From assembly GCA_010909165.1 (NCBI GenBank), contig VJWM01000118.1, positions 744,001 to 808,000 on the forward strand: 64,000 nt of DNA. The letters run 5' to 3'. Shown here one piece after another: positions 34,195 to 47,300 of the stretch. How positions within the stretch are numbered: the stretch's first letter is position 1; each line of letters opens with the position of its first letter. The notes beneath the pieces were generated by a model that saw only the letters and a list, made by a program, of their open reading frames with translations, was not told where the DNA came from and made no database searches. This DNA comes from Anthoceros angustus. Lineage: Eukaryota; Streptophyta; Anthocerotopsida; Anthocerotales; Anthocerotaceae. Made by a program: the position numbers and the translations under genes.

Positions 34195-36240
34195 AGCCTG
34201 CAAAGACAGTACATGCCTCTCAGATATGTGTCTGATACGAATGACAACTGGAAATACATATGCACATCTGGAAGAGCGAGCATCACGAGATGGCTTTGGA
34301 CAAATCAATCCGGCAACAGAGCTTGCCGAAGCAGATAAAAGAATCCCAGACAAAGTTGTGTCCACCAATCAAAGGCCATTCACAGTGTGGGCACCAATCC
34401 AACTCATACACCAGCTTCACGTACAAAACACGCAAGCTGCACTTCCATGGTTGGGGAGCATGTGAAAAATCCATAACTCAGACGAAGAGACAAATGCAAA
34501 CATCATTTGGGCCCCAACACCAAAGGCAACAACTGTGATATGGAAACTGTAGCTTTTATTGAAGAAGCTCAGACTACAAATTTCAGGATCTTCACTGTTT
34601 AACAGTGAAATAAAGAGAAAGCAGCCAACCAGGGCACGACTGACAGAATTTTCAAATGATTCATAATCCTTCCACAACTGCTCCACGAGGTGGACGGGGG
34701 CTAATACAGCCCGCTGGTAGGCCTTGCGCACTGAAGTCATCCGCTGTGACTCCTCATGGGATGTGGATGCCTGTGGGATCCAACATCATCAGAATTCCAG
34801 ACAAACAAACCAGCACATTCACTACTATGAGTAGGTCCAGGAGGTGGAGCTCAGAGACGTAACGGAACAGCACATTAACGTACCACTGCTAGACACAGCC
34901 GTGCCATCATGCTCCCATCCTAAGGCTGATTGCAACTCCTCCACAACACCACATAATCTATAATTGCATACACTGCCCGAGACAAAATCAAAGCAAAGCA
35001 GCACTTACCAACGTGATTCAACATAAACTCATACGCCTTTTTTCACCTCCTCCCTCCCCTCAGGACCTCTACTTTCATTCACCTTCCGCATAAACCGAAT
35101 GTAAGACTTCCTGCACACCGGCTGGGCCTATAAGCAACCGAAAGCAGATCAAAAAAAGCAACCCAGCCGCGTGCAGGAGTGGCAACACGCACCAAAGATC
35201 CACATTTAAGCAATTGAGCAAACATCGACTGAAGATTTGCTTGACGGCATCATCATTGTTGGCACCCATTTGCAACTCCACATACTTCTTCCAGTAAACG
35301 GCCTGCACCCCAAGTCCGTCAATTCATCAACATAATGCTAATCAACCGACATATGTAATCAGCTGCAAATGGTCACTCAGCTCCCTCCTTTCCCACTGAA
35401 CACAAAAACTCCCCCCAACACCCTACCACCACAATGTTCACAACAACGATTCCACACCAAAGCCCCACACACCCTCGTGAGAACCTCACCGAAGTTGGGA
35501 AGTTGGCAATAATAGCCTCATAAATAGGGATGGCATCAGCCACAGACCTCGACTGCCAAACACAAAAACAACCCATTACACCTTTTCTTGAACCAAACTG
35601 CAGCAAAAGCACAACCTTTGCACAATCCCCACCCCAAAACCTCACCTGGGCCTCGTTCCCAAGCAGCACCCAAGCCTCCACGTCATACTGATCAAGCTCG
35701 ATCCTCTCCCGAGCACGCCGCTCCTGAAATCCCACGAACCCAAAACCCTCAATCACAAGACCGGAAAAAAACCCACCAATCCCCGGCACCACCACACCGT
35801 CACCTTCTCCGTCAGAGGAGGACCCAGCTGCGGAGGCGGCTTCACAACGGGCACCAAAGCTGGGGCCGCCTCCGGCTTCCCCCTGTCCCCAGATTCAGGC
35901 CTCCCGAGCCCAGCATTCTCAGGTACCCTGCGCGCAGCATCCTGGATCCCAGCTGCGGCGACGCTATCCTCCTGCTTCACTTCCTCATTCACCACCACCC
36001 CGGAATTCCCCCCGGCACCAGCGCTGGGCACCGCAGTGCTGGCAACCTCCTCCTCCGCCTCCACCATGTTGCCCTCGTTTGCAACAGCCTTGTCTGCGGG
36101 CTCCGCGGCCATGGCAGTCACGCTGGCCTCATTCTACGTCTTCACCACCACGAGCTCCAGCCCGACGCTCACGGCCGGCCCCTCCTCCGCTGCGCTCATG
36201 CTGCCGGGCTTCCAACCTTGCTCTCCTCATACTGCATAGT
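34195..36240 (-). pseudogene. CSTF77 5' fragment (module M2)
   Basis: Contains exons for the acidic N-terminus, DQYDVEAWVLLGNEAQ (35.7 kb), SVADAIPIYEAIIANFPTS (35.5), YWKKYVELQMGANNDDAVKQ (35.3) and VEQLWKDYESFENSVSRAL (34.7). It stops inside the following intron, and about 70 bp around the GFDISAG exon are also missing (34.89 kb). A codon for Glu in the other copies is TAG here (36134-36136), so translation from the usual start would end after about 30 residues. Downstream HAT repeats and tail are absent: a pseudogene. Confidence 0.9.
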
Positions 36241-37530
36241 TCTTTCCAGTCATCTTCGCCGGACGTGAAAATGCAAATCTACTACCGGCTCCGCGTCATT
36301 CTCCTGCACCGCAGCTTCGGGGCGAGCAGCGGCAAGCCGGACCAAAAGGGCGTTGGCCGTGGGTTGATTGTTCAATGACATCACTGTCGAATGTTGGGAG
36401 GACATTAGCAGCAGGCCTGGTGGGAGGACAGTAGCAGCAGGCTTTTCGCAAACAAGTATTTGCCATCTTTCCTATTGCCCTTCCTGCTACACAGAAGCCT
36501 GTTGTTGTCTTTCAACGCCAGGAATGGAGAAAGAAGAAGCTTACAAAGATGTAGGAATGTGGACCATTCTAAACACTCCACTATGTAAACAAGGCTGAAA
36601 CATCCATCTGGCAGTCAGTTTATCCAATTGGCGCTGTCCTGTGCAATTTCAACTGGTCCTCTTTAGTATCCCCGGCCAAGTGAGTCACTGCTGATTGATT
36701 CTGGTTTTTCTTAGCCTAATCTGGGATCATCTGTCTTTCTTATGACCAGATTCCATGTATTGAAAGGGCCAACTGCGTCCCGTCAGGTGAGCTTTCTCTA
36801 GAACTTGTATCAGTTTGGCACCATGGAGAGTAGCATAGGACTGTAGGTTCTGCAGGCTATGGTTGTTACACAGGTTTTCTAGAATATGTAGGTGCTTCCT
36901 TCCAATCATGTTGATTCTGCTGCTGTTAGTGGCACTTGGCTACAACTTTCAGCTCAACTTGTGCTTATGTTAGCTCTTGGTTTGTCGTGATAGTGATGTT
37001 TTCAATTTTTACCTTCGTCTAGTAGCACTTGGTCCAACATTCAGCTCAATTTGTGCTCATGCTAGCTCTTCCTTTGTAGTGATAGTGCTGTTTTTTAATT
37101 TTTACAAGCATTGTCTACAAGTCTCTACCCATGGCTGGATCACACGGCCCGTGAGTGTTGGTTGCAAGTTTGTGAGCCAAGGGTCAAAAGTAGCTCCAAG
37201 TTCTGTCGTATCTACAAAGTCTCGCCACAAGCACCATAATTTCAGGTATATGGTGACAACATATCAAAAGTATCTTTGGGTTGGACCACCAGCTCATATT
37301 TGAGCAGACTCAAAGCCTATTTGAACAGACTCGAAGCTTATTTGAACAGACTACAAGCTTCAGATCCGTTCAGGTGTGATGGAACGCTACATTATTTAAA
37401 AGCGAAAACGTGACCGGCTTAGGAACATTCACCAACGTTCCAAGCGTTCACCAAGCAAGCAACACCTTGGCTTTTAAACAAACCTACACTTCTAAAGAAC
37501 TCCAACACTAAAAACCAATAACAAACCTTG
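36241..37530. other. shortened module spacer (M2)
   Basis: Matches 52455-53550 of M3. Near 36390-36440 the sequence ggaggacattagcagcaggc is partly repeated in tandem (aggacagtagcagcaggc). No gene recognised. Confidence 0.6.
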
Positions 37531-38240
37531 CACATTCACATCATCACATATAATCCCGCCTTGCACTTGCTTATGCACTTATGCAGAGCTCGCCGCTTCC
37601 TTCCTTGTATCTCACTTTGTGAGCTGGAACAGCTCCACATACGGCTTCGGAGGGATTTTAGAAGCTCCTCGAGTGCCAACCACGCATCCACATTGACATC
37701 CTCTTCATTCACGGCCACCATGTTAGGCAATTGCTGGTGGTTGGACAATGTTTCCCCTACCAATCCGAGCAATGTCATTGGCATGGCTCGCCTATTTGAG
37801 CACTCAAGCTTATTTGAGCAGACTACAAGCTTGATCCGTTCGTGTGATGGAACGCTACATTATTTAAAAGCGGCAGCTTAGGAACATTCACCAACGTTCC
37901 AAGCGTTCACCAAGCAAGCAACACCTTGGCTTTTAAACAAACCTACACTTCTAAAGAACTCCAACACTAAAACCAATAACAAACCTTGCACATTCACATC
38001 ATGTGCATAAGCAATCCTGCCGCTTGCACTTGCTTATGCACTTACCGAGCCATCGCTTTCCTTGTATCTCACTTGTGATGGAACAGCTCCACATACGGCC
38101 GGAGGGATTTTAGAATGTCCTCGAGTCTCAACCAGGCATCCACATTGACATCCTCTTCATTCACGGCCACCATGTTAGGCAATTGCTGGTGGTTGGACAA
38201 TGTTTCCCCTACCAATCCGAGCAATGTCATTGGCATGGCT
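37350..38240. repeat. tandem duplication of the Roc-COR gene 3' end
   Basis: About 37350-37790 and 37808-38240 are copies of the same 3' UTR plus last-exon segment (aacattcaccaacgttccaa, caaccaggcatccacattga). The second unit differs by many 1-6 base deletions (for example aaaagcggcagcttagg versus aaaagcgaaaacgtgaccggcttagg). The first unit carries a stray coding tail (37784-37536). Confidence 0.8.
37536..37784 (-). pseudogene. Roc-COR gene C-terminal tail, detached copy
   Basis: Encodes MPMTLLGLVGETLSNHQQLP then NMVAVNEEDVNVDAWLALEE, the last 50 or so residues of the Roc-COR protein, then an unrelated end. It lies downstream of the full gene at 38069-42289 within a tandem repeat and has no promoter or upstream exons of its own. 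Confidence 0.8.
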
Positions 38241-41200
38241 CCTGCCCAGTTTGCAAAGTCCGGTATAGCGTTTCCCAAACCAGCAGCTACATGCAAGCCT
38301 GCCTTGGCTAGAAACACAAGCAAGTTAGCACTCATCACAGAAAGCTTTCGAATCCACTTGTAGTTTTCGGACTGTACAACCAAAGGATAACCAGGTTGTC
38401 CTTGTACAATATGGTTGCCACCTCTCTCCTCACACATGAGATGCAAATGAACCGCCTTGCCAACCTGAATCAAAGCCATAAACCTTTCTCGGAAGGATAC
38501 ATCATCACTACATAAGAAAGGACGACGAGGCATGGTGGAACCATGATACCCTATAATATCATCCATGTTGCATTTCAAAGCCCTCAATGTTTCCCTTTTT
38601 GACTCCATCATCTTCGCTTCAAATGATCTAATCAACTCCACTAACTCCTTTTGATTATTGTCCAGTTTGTCCATCACCTGCGAATGTTGTATATCAAGCT
38701 TTTGCGATATTATAGTAAGATTGTCTAACCAAGTTCTCCTATTTCCCACGGAGAGGTCAGAGTGACTTCGTAAAGGAACTGTTGACACAGTGTGACTTGC
38801 TGCAGCCTTGGAGCTTGTGACCATATGTGACATTGGCACAAGATCTGTTGTCATCTTCAATACACAATCTCTTTGCCGTTCATAAAACTCACTATTCCTT
38901 TGCACTATATCTGCCAAGTATTCCGGATCTACAAATTCCTCCACCTTGTGAGATACCCTGATGCCACTTACTTCATCGCCAATAGGAGGCCAAGAATGCA
39001 TAAAATCCAATATGTTTCTCGTAACAAAATACCCGTCACCACACTGCAAAGTTTGCTCTTCATCTACAAGAAACTTTGTTAAATCCGTCTCAAGGTATGC
39101 TTGGTTCCGTCTTAATGTGCAAGATATCAAACGAGTTACACAGTAAGGGTTGATGAAAGCTTCCGTCAATGCAACTCCTGGACAACCCCTAGGTGAAGCA
39201 CAAAAGTTTCTCAATTCTTCGAGGATATGTTGTCTCATAAATGTATAGGCAAAACCATGACGTTGTGCTGACTTGACAAGTATGTCAACAAAATTGCCAA
39301 TTGCTCCTCCTCCGCTGTATTCTATAAAGATATCCATGCCATTGTAGACTATGGAAATAAGATTGTAGCCGAATATGTATTGATGAGATAACATTCCCAA
39401 GTCCACCTTGGAAAAAAGACGATTTCGCAAGACCACCTTGAGAAAAGAAACAAAGTTAGTGCAACGTTCAAATATAAGTTACCACCTTTGTCAACCTCTT
39501 CACCTCAAAAACTTCCAAGAAAAAAGAAAAACATTTACCTGAAACCTCGGGAAAAAACCCTCAGTTAAGACAGTGCGAACATCTTGACATTGTAAGCGGC
39601 GGCCTACAAACTCATAGGTTACATCATTGTTATGTGTAGTTTGCCATTGTAGAGATCTTTCTGTAGTTGAGCCTGTTTGCCGAGTGATGGTTGTTGGAAT
39701 GAAGAATCCGTCCATTTTCATATCGTTAGGTGCCTTACAACATAACTCCAACTCCAACATAATATTCACCAAGTCTTGAGTCTCAAGTCCGTAGCAGTCC
39801 TTTTGAAAGTCGAAGAGCTAACTCGAGTACCTCTCGTTCTACAAATCCTTCAGTAGCATGCTCTAAGAGTAGATTATGTGGTTGTATGAGATGACCTAGA
39901 AAGTTTTGAGTAATCCAATTAGGATTAATTACTATTATATCTTTATATTTCAACTGGATAATTTTTCCAACATCATGAAGATAGGATGAAATGGCAGATA
40001 TTATGTTCTTTTGGTCATCTGACTGAAACTGATTCAACTCCTTAAGCTGTTGTACACAATAGCTTTCAAATTCCTTTCGCTGCATCAAAGGTTGAAAAGG
40101 ATTTTTTGATACCCATTTTATCAAGACTCTACCCAATTTCTCACATATATCAGGAACCTTCTTAGAGTTGTTACACAGAGTTTTTAAGCTTTTGGATACC
40201 TCATGTGCTACATTTTTGATGTCTTTCATGGAATAGGCCTTGATAATTTTCATTTTTGGAATTACATCTATTAAATCTGAAAACTCATCTCCTAGAAACT
40301 CCATTTTTTTATTTAAAAGACTTTCAATAATTTGTTCTTTTCTTTTAAATTTATCTAAGTACGTAATTATAACCAATAATTTTGGTTTCACTTCACTTCC
40401 CTGCCTGACATTAGATGCAATAAATGTTAGCCAATACTTCAATTCATCCTCAAACCTTCTTTTCAATTCTTTGTTAGCCATAACCTCTCCTAACTCATGG
40501 TTAAAGGGACTAAACACGAACGAAAAAAGACATGCTTGGTGAATATTAGGAAAGAGATAATCATGGAGAATACGAAACTCAGCTTGGCCAGCTAGATCCC
40601 AAATGCTTACTTGCAAATCTTCGTCCGTGTCGAAAATATGTTCGATTTCTATCCCTTTTGTCATCTTCCACGGCAGGTGCGCATTCGTCATGCAAGTTGG
40701 CACTACTCTCCATCTTCGAGAATAGTGGACCATGCATCGACGAATTGTACTTTTCCCTGCAAATAGTTATGAGAGATAATATATTGGATATTTACAAAGA
40801 GCAACTCATGTACAAGTTCTGTAGCAGAAGAATTACCTGCTTGTGGCGGTCCACAAAGAAAGAATCTACCCACTTTTGGCCATACAGATTTGAAGACTTG
40901 CCAATATAATGCAGGTAAATATGCAACCTGCCGACCATTTCGTCGCGCAGCTTCCTTCAACAGTGCACTTTTTCCTTCCATTTTCCATTCCGCATCATCT
41001 ATTTCGATAGTTACCAAAGATTCATTTGCATTTATACTTCGCATAAGATCTGTAAATATTTTTGGAGTCAACGTTCTATGTCCGCGAATATCGAGAGTTT
41101 GTATGGTTTTATTCCTCCCTAAGGATGTAAAAACTATATCATTGAAGACTTTGCTAAACCATCCTTCCAATCGCAGTTTCTTGAGGGCTCTGGCGTGTTG

Positions 41201-42289
41201 TAACTGGAGTCCTGATCCGTCAGCTATCCAGTCAACAGTGCCCTTGATCTCGCAGACTTCCAGCACAGCATTTGTGCGTAGTACCAAATTCAGATCTGCC
41301 ACATTCCTGAGTGACAATTTGAAAATTACGAGCTTAGTGACAGATCTATTGCCCACCGTCACATGTCCCTCAGTGCTGGTTTCTCCCAATCCGGTGCGAA
41401 GGAATTCTCCCATACTCACGAATGACTCAGCTTCCATTCTACCAATTTCCAACTCTTCCAACGTTGTGTTCCTGGCCAGGGCTTCGCCGATTATTCTCGC
41501 ATCTTGCAATGTCCAGAAGATGCCGACAATGCGCAAATCACGCAAGTAGGGGCATATGCCGGGAGCGAGCAGCGCCGCTATTTGTCCAGCCCCCGATACT
41601 CCCAGCACGATGTTCAATGACAGGTCCAGGACGCGGAGCGCGGAGTGGGGGGCAGCGCTCAGTGCGCTCACCAGCTCCCCAAACCCTTTCGCATTCAGGT
41701 GGACCTCTGTCAGTATCAACTCGTGGAGCGTGCGACTGACGCGCAAGAGGCCTCCCAAAGCTTTACATCCAGCCGCTCTGACCATCCCACTACAACCTGC
41801 AACATGCAGCTTGTGTAAGGCGGAGGTGTCGGATATGGATGCCAGCCCCCCCAACAGAGCCTCCACCTCTTCCACTCTCCCATCCCCGCCGATTCCATAC
41901 TCGCCCCGCAACCGGATGGTTTCGAGAGTAGGACAATGGCCGATGGCAGAGAGCACCTGCAGTCGCACTTCCCTACACCTCTTTGTTAGCCCCTGTCCGT
42001 GCCAGGAATACAAGTCGAAGAAGTACCCGAACCTGTTATGGCTTAGGTCGTCTTCAAGAACAGTGCGCAGTGGCGGAGTGTTGGATGAAGAGGCAGAAGC
42101 TGCATCAGCTGGCCATGGGCCGGCGCCCAGCTCGGCCAGAAGCTGCTGCAACGCAACAGGAAGCGGCTCCTCATCCGCATCCTCGAAATTCGAGCCCGCC
42201 ATGCCAATTCGCTCCACTCGTGACACGGCCCACGGGGCTACCAGATCCGACTCCATACCAGTACCCCCACCTCCGAATTCACACACCAC
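38069..42289 (-). CDS. LRR-Roc-COR (Roco, TORNADO1-like) protein, module M2
   Basis: Three exons: 42289-40837, 40756-39539, 39436-38069; about 1340 residues, similar to TORNADO1 (about 1380). N-terminal LRR region with repeats such as LRVLDLSLNIVLGVSGAGQI and TIQTLDIRGHRTLTPKIFTD. Intron 1 (80 bp) splits the P-loop: GPPQAG from exon 1 joins GKST of exon 2. The Roc domain continues with DLAGQAEFRILHDYLFP (G3, Gln retained) and VIITYLDKF (G4-like). COR follows: AISSYLHDVGKIIQ, VINPNWITQNFLGHLI. The long C-terminal exon has no recognised domain. Relative to the M3 copy two bases are missing near 39800 (after VLELAL), so the frame breaks before LETQDLVNIMLELELC. Roco proteins are GTPase-controlled scaffolds; TORNADO1 acts in plant patterning. 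Whether this copy is functional depends on that frameshift. Confidence 0.85.
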
Positions 42290-43240
42290 GTTTCCGACGA
42301 GAACCTACAGTACAGGATGCCAAGCCCCTGCGCCCTGGGAACACGAAGCTATCATCAGCACCACTGCCGGGCAACCTGCCCCAGCCACCACTATCAGCAG
42401 CACTGCACCAATTGCAGGCCCACCACTTGCAGCTCATGATCAGCATGCACGCTCCGAGCTTGCCATCACAACAATCACCCTCGCATGCTCAAAGCCATCC
42501 GGATGGGCACAAACATTGGCACTTACCCACCGGCAACTGCAACTGCAACTGCAACTGCAACGCCCATCGCACCCTACGCTCACACACGTCCCCCGGCCGG
42601 ACACTGCCATTCACGCGTGCAGGCACCTGCAGCTCACCAACCCACAAAGCCAGCACTGGCATGATCACAACACCTCGAGCTCATGGCCAGTCACAGGTAC
42701 CTCTGTGGCAACGTATCTATGCGTGCGAGGGCAGAAGAGACTAGTCTACCATCTACCTGCATCATCTGGAGACGCTCTTTCCACCACCACCAAGCCTGCA
42801 TCAGGTGGACAGCCTCGCTACATCTCCGTGCTGCAGCCTACGTCTTGTAGGCCTACACACCACGCGCTTGAGAAGCTTCTGGGGCACTTTCCTGCTCCAA
42901 GCGCTCCCCAACCTCCTTCCTGGCCACGTGCTTTAACAGCTGTTCAGCACCACTGTCTCCAGAGAAAACAATCCTGGTGACAGTCGTGAACGGTTTAAAA
43001 CTAGGATTGGCCCCGGGTCTAGAGCTGTAAAGTGCGCGGCGGACCCACCCCATCCAGCGCATCACCACATTACTCGAACAGGGGAGTCAGGAATGTCCAA
43101 CAGTGTCGGAGCGCACAGTCTCCAAACAGTTTATGGAGCAATTATCATCTAGGAAGCGGAAGAGGGAATGCTGGAACTTTCCTCGGCAAATCACATTATC
43201 AGTGCAGGGATGACTCCACCTGGCTGACATGCCGAGAATG
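42290..43240. other. upstream region of the Roc-COR gene (M2), with a hexanucleotide repeat
   Basis: Probable promoter. (CAACTG)4 at 42534-42557. The minus strand at about 43010-42870 encodes FKPFTTVTRIVFSGDSGAEQ then LLKHVARKEVGERLEQE, conserved in M3, so it may be a coding exon of the unknown gene at 43250-43570. The long plus-strand open frame 41556-42980 is antisense to the LRR exon. Confidence 0.5.
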
Positions 43241-43249
43241 AACAGGAGC

Positions 43250-43575
43250 ATACCAACTGAAGTTCAAACCGGTCCGTTGTGGGTTTCAGGACTTCCATGT
43301 CAGCTAGATCGTCTGCAAGGCCCCCCCAATCTTGATTCACAAGAAGGGGAAAAGGATGCAAGCATGGCAGCCTGATGCATCTTCTCCATGCGACAAAGCA
43401 GGCTCAAGTCCAAGTACCAGTAACACAATCACTGACCCTCACTAATATCACAATCCACAATATCTGCAATCCAAGCCCGTGCACTGGCTGTAGAACCGTC
43501 TGAGCAGTCGATGAAATCCAGTGTGACAAGATTCAGCACGCTCTCACTTTGCCACCTACCATCGGCATGAGATGT
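43250..43575 (-). CDS. two conserved exons of an unknown gene (M2)
   Basis: About 43570-43448 encodes RWQSESVLNLVTLDFIDCSD with GSTASARAWIADI; about 43420-43260 encodes LCRMEKMHQAAM and ADDLADMEVLKPTTDRF. Both match M3 (58860-59171) at protein level, and the inter-exon sequence looks like a short GT-AG intron. A run of seven C near 43321-43327 replaces coding sequence present in M3 (GEWRYLADD). I do not recognise the protein. It is upstream of and on the same strand as the Roc-COR gene. Confidence 0.4.
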
Positions 43576-44136
43576 CGCTTTGCTTCATTCTGATCCTCAA
43601 CAATAGCCAGCTGACCACTCGACGATGCCCCTCTGCAATTAGTTGCATGTCCCCAGGTCGATCACCTTGCACCCATTCCATAGTCAGGACCCTCTTGGTA
43701 GTCATAGCAGGCAGGGGTACGAGGAACCACCATGTACTTCAAGTGAGCACGTGCTTCCTACAAGGGAAAGCCACCAATTGTGATCCCATCAACCAGAGTC
43801 CAAGGAATAAAGCTGCCAGAAGGATGGCTACATGTTACGACAGCTCTGGAGCAACTGCTGCTTGGACAATCCAAAACTTCATGACAAAACGGTTCGATCC
43901 ATACTCAAAATTCTTCCACATTTGTGGCCTCCACGTTGTAGTCAAGCTCCCATGCAGACCCCGTCCAAGCTCATCAGCCAGACCTAACCCTGCCGCAACA
44001 AAACCACCGCCAATTCAACAAACACGACGAACACCAAAATCATCTTACAAAACAGAACAACAAAGCCGCACGCATCATCCTTTCAGAACAAAGCCAGTCT
44101 CGGCAAGTAAACCCTGCCGGTAAGTAAACCCTTCCT
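43576..44136. other. M2-M3 junction region
   Basis: Not matched elsewhere in the window beyond the first about 50 bp. Short open frames only; a minus-strand stretch near 43960 reads WELDYNVEATNVEEF before a stop. No gene assigned. Confidence 0.4.
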
Positions 44137-44318
44137 AACGCTGCCGACCTTAGTATCACAGCACGTCTTGGTGGCAGTGAATTTCACATCAATCGGCAAG
44201 AAGGCTAATGGAACTGCTGGTGGCACCACAAACTCCATGGTCCCATTCCGATTGGTATTATCAATTAAGGTGATGGACCATTCCAGGTCCAGGACGGACT
44301 TTGGTGCATCATACGTTG
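44137..44318 (-). pseudogene. coatomer delta-COP C-terminal exon fragment
   Basis: Minus strand reads TYDAPKSVLDLEWSITLIDN, TNRNGTMEFVVPPAV, then LAFLPIDVKFTATKTC, clearly the mu-homology domain end of delta-COP (plant form: SVLEWSIILIDNSNRSGSMEF). COPI delta-COP acts in Golgi-to-ER vesicle coats. Only this exon is present, wedged directly against the CSTF77 copy at 44332; a short direct repeat ttggtcaatgacgt (44315 and 44336) marks the join. Partial copy at 62357-62485. Confidence 0.85.
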
Positions 44319-44331
44319 GTCAATGACGTCA

Positions 44332-47300
44332 ATTGTTGGTCAATGACGTTGTGCGCGAACGTTGATTTGTTCTTACCACATCCCTGCCGCGGATCATACA
44401 AGACCATCTTCGACACATCGGGTCTTGCCAGATTGAGTGTCGGTGCCGGTGTCTGTGATTCACTTGCTCCAGTGGAGCCATTCACACCTTTCTCTGATGG
44501 AAAGGAAACGGAAGATGAGGAAAGGAAAAGAACGAAAACATCGGCTCCACAGGGAAAAAGGACGTAGAAAGGGACCGCTTCAAACCAACCTGCTTGCGCA
44601 CTGGTTGCACCTGGTTTTTCCATCTTCTGTAATGCTTTCTGAGCCATTAGCTACAGCAAACAACTCGATTATGTTACTGGCAGAACGATATCTACAGCCC
44701 ACATTCAAGCAACTCCAATGACTTTTGTAGGCAAGTCACGCATGGAAAGGGGAGAAAGGACCTGTTGACGAGTCAAGTGATCGAGATCAGATGTAGAACA
44801 GGGCCACAGATCCCGAAACCGATACCGTGAGATCAGCTGCTGTAAGGCTCCCTCTGAGGTCTCTTCCCCAATTGAAGCTAGCGCTTCCCTTTTTCTTTGT
44901 TCGACCTGACCGAGGAACACAAGCCTCTTGAGTTCAGCAATCAAACTGCTTTGTTGTGTCAGCGGGCAACATGAGAATGCATGGAAGAGAGTGTGCAGTG
45001 TGGTTAGTGTGCTTTTGTACCTTCAGTATGCTTTGCAGATCCTCGTATTTCACTTCAAGTTCCAAGTACGTATTCCACACCTGTCATTCTAAAATCTCAG
45101 CCATTTTCCTTGCACAACCGAGACAGAGCTCCTCACGCAGCTGTTCATCCAATGCTGAGAGGCAACAATACATACCTCGAGAGACTCGTCTGGTGGTAAG
45201 ACGCTCAAAGCTCGCTCAAACAGTACCCGAACGTTCTTGTCGTCGTTCATGCGGTCTAGGAAATCAGCATATCTGTTGAACAAAGGGACCCAAGTCCACT
45301 CAATAACTATGGGGCTTGTACCCAAATTTACAAAGTGCACACTAGCAGTGACATATTGCAGACTCTCAGACATTCAACCACTTGCATTCGACAGCACAGA
45401 TTCAGTAACGAGAACATGAAACTTACTCAAGGACATAAGCAGGCTCATGGATGTACTTCTTAAGCCCCAACTCAAAGATATTTCGAGCTACCTGCAGACC
45501 ACCAACTTAAGCTATTTCTGTCAAGTGCAACCTGTCCACATAATCCTAACAGTGCAAGAGTAGTAAGACATAAACGTCCATAGAGCGAGAAGAGTATAAA
45601 CCTTGGGATCTTTATCCACACAGAGCTCCATGATTGCAGAAGCCACATACACTTGATATGTACAAGCAGGGGCCTTGCGTGCTTGTAAGAACACCTTCCT
45701 TGCTTCATCGATGCCTTCAGTTCTCCGCACAAACCGCATAAACTGATTGTTTCATGAACAACTCTATAGTGAACACACAATCTTATACTGAGTCACACTG
45801 AATGTCATCGAGTGTAGGATCCCTGCTTAGGATAGCTAATCAGGTCACGACCAACAGCTCCAACGTAAGACACACACCTGGATGTAGGAAAGTGCATCGG
45901 AGCTGCTGGTATTCTTGAGAAGGCTTTCATACACCTTCTTTGCTTCCTATACAACAAACCCAACAACTTGCATAAATAGACACACTTGCCAAACAGCTTA
46001 AGAGATGGTAGGCTCCGCCACATACCTTATAATTGCCACGACCTTCTTCAAACTCAGCGCTTGCATAATGAAGAACTGCAGAATCTGTAACATCGTGATG
46101 AGAGAACAGCAACACGAAAGTTTAGGGATCATATCCAAGTCCATCACAAATACTGGAGCACTTGAAACAGGAGCTTGCCTGGCAAAGCTTTCAGAGCCCG
46201 CTGAAAGATGGCTGCAGACTGTTCTGGCAACCCGTTCTGAGCATGCAAAGTTGCAAAATCGAACAACACATCTGGAAAGTGGTACAAGGACATAAGGGAC
46301 TGCAACAGATACGCAAAGGTATCAGCAACACCACAAAAACAAAGATCTCAAAGTCACTGGATGACTAGACAACACACTTGCTCATAAGTGAAGGCTACCC
46401 TTTTGGTGAGTGCCGCAGGATCTAATCGCTAAGGGTTCCCCCTGCATTTGAAATTGATCAGTATGAAGGGTCCCCTCACAGCCAAATTCCTGACGCCCTC
46501 AATTTCCAACAGGTAGCGCAGCACATGATCACCAGCAGAGAACAGGTTCGGCACTTAGCTGGACTTACTTCTCAAACTGCAGCAACTGCCTCCAAGCAAT
46601 ACATTGTTGTTCCTCCTGCAGGTTTCCAAACGGATTGCTATGAACAAGTCACTTGACATCCGTGTCTAGAGCTACAGAGCTACCAATTGGTAGGACAGTT
46701 ATGAAAATATTCTCCTAGGCTGCTTTGCAGCGTGGAGGCTACACCCTGCACACAAGAATACTCTGTCTTACCGTGCACAAGTATTTAGGCACAGCTAAGC
46801 TGACTCCAGGAACAAACCAAACTACAAGCATTGAATGGAATATAAGTGACAAGATGGCCTCGTCAAATAACTTGCTGGGTTTTGAACATTGCACCAGCTG
46901 AATGAAGCAGAAAGGAAACACACTCAAGTGCTGCAAGAATCTTGCATAGTTAGGGAAGTGAACTTGCTTTGGAGGAACCAGTTGGAGGCACTGGCAACAT
47001 GCTTTGATCAATGCGCTCGCAATACTTCTTGCGCTCCCTATAGACAGCCCTCGCACTGAAATGCTTAGGTTGATATTCAGTAAAAGACCTTTAGCCTGCA
47101 TAGACAGTGCATGCCTCTCAGATATGTCTCTGATACGAACGAGAACTGGAAATACATATGCACATTTGGAAGAGCGAGCATCACGAGATGGCATTGGACA
47201 AATCAATCTGGCAACAGAGCTTGCGAAGCAGATGAAAGAATCCCAGACAAAGTTGTGTCCACCAATCAAAGGCCATTCACAGTGTGGGCACCAATCCAAC

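Larger units (their letters stand above)
34195..43600. repeat. duplicated module M2
   Basis: Same order as M1 and M3 but the spacer is shortened: sequence equivalent to M3 49350-52450 is missing, the join being at about 36390-36440 (aggacattagcagcagg). It then matches M3 through the Roc-COR gene and unknown exons to about 43600. Confidence 0.85.

Noticed and set aside
41556-42980. 474-codon plus-strand open frame
   Set aside because: Antisense to the LRR exon of the Roc-COR gene; GC-rich codon shadow with no family features, and it continues into the (CAACTG)n tract.
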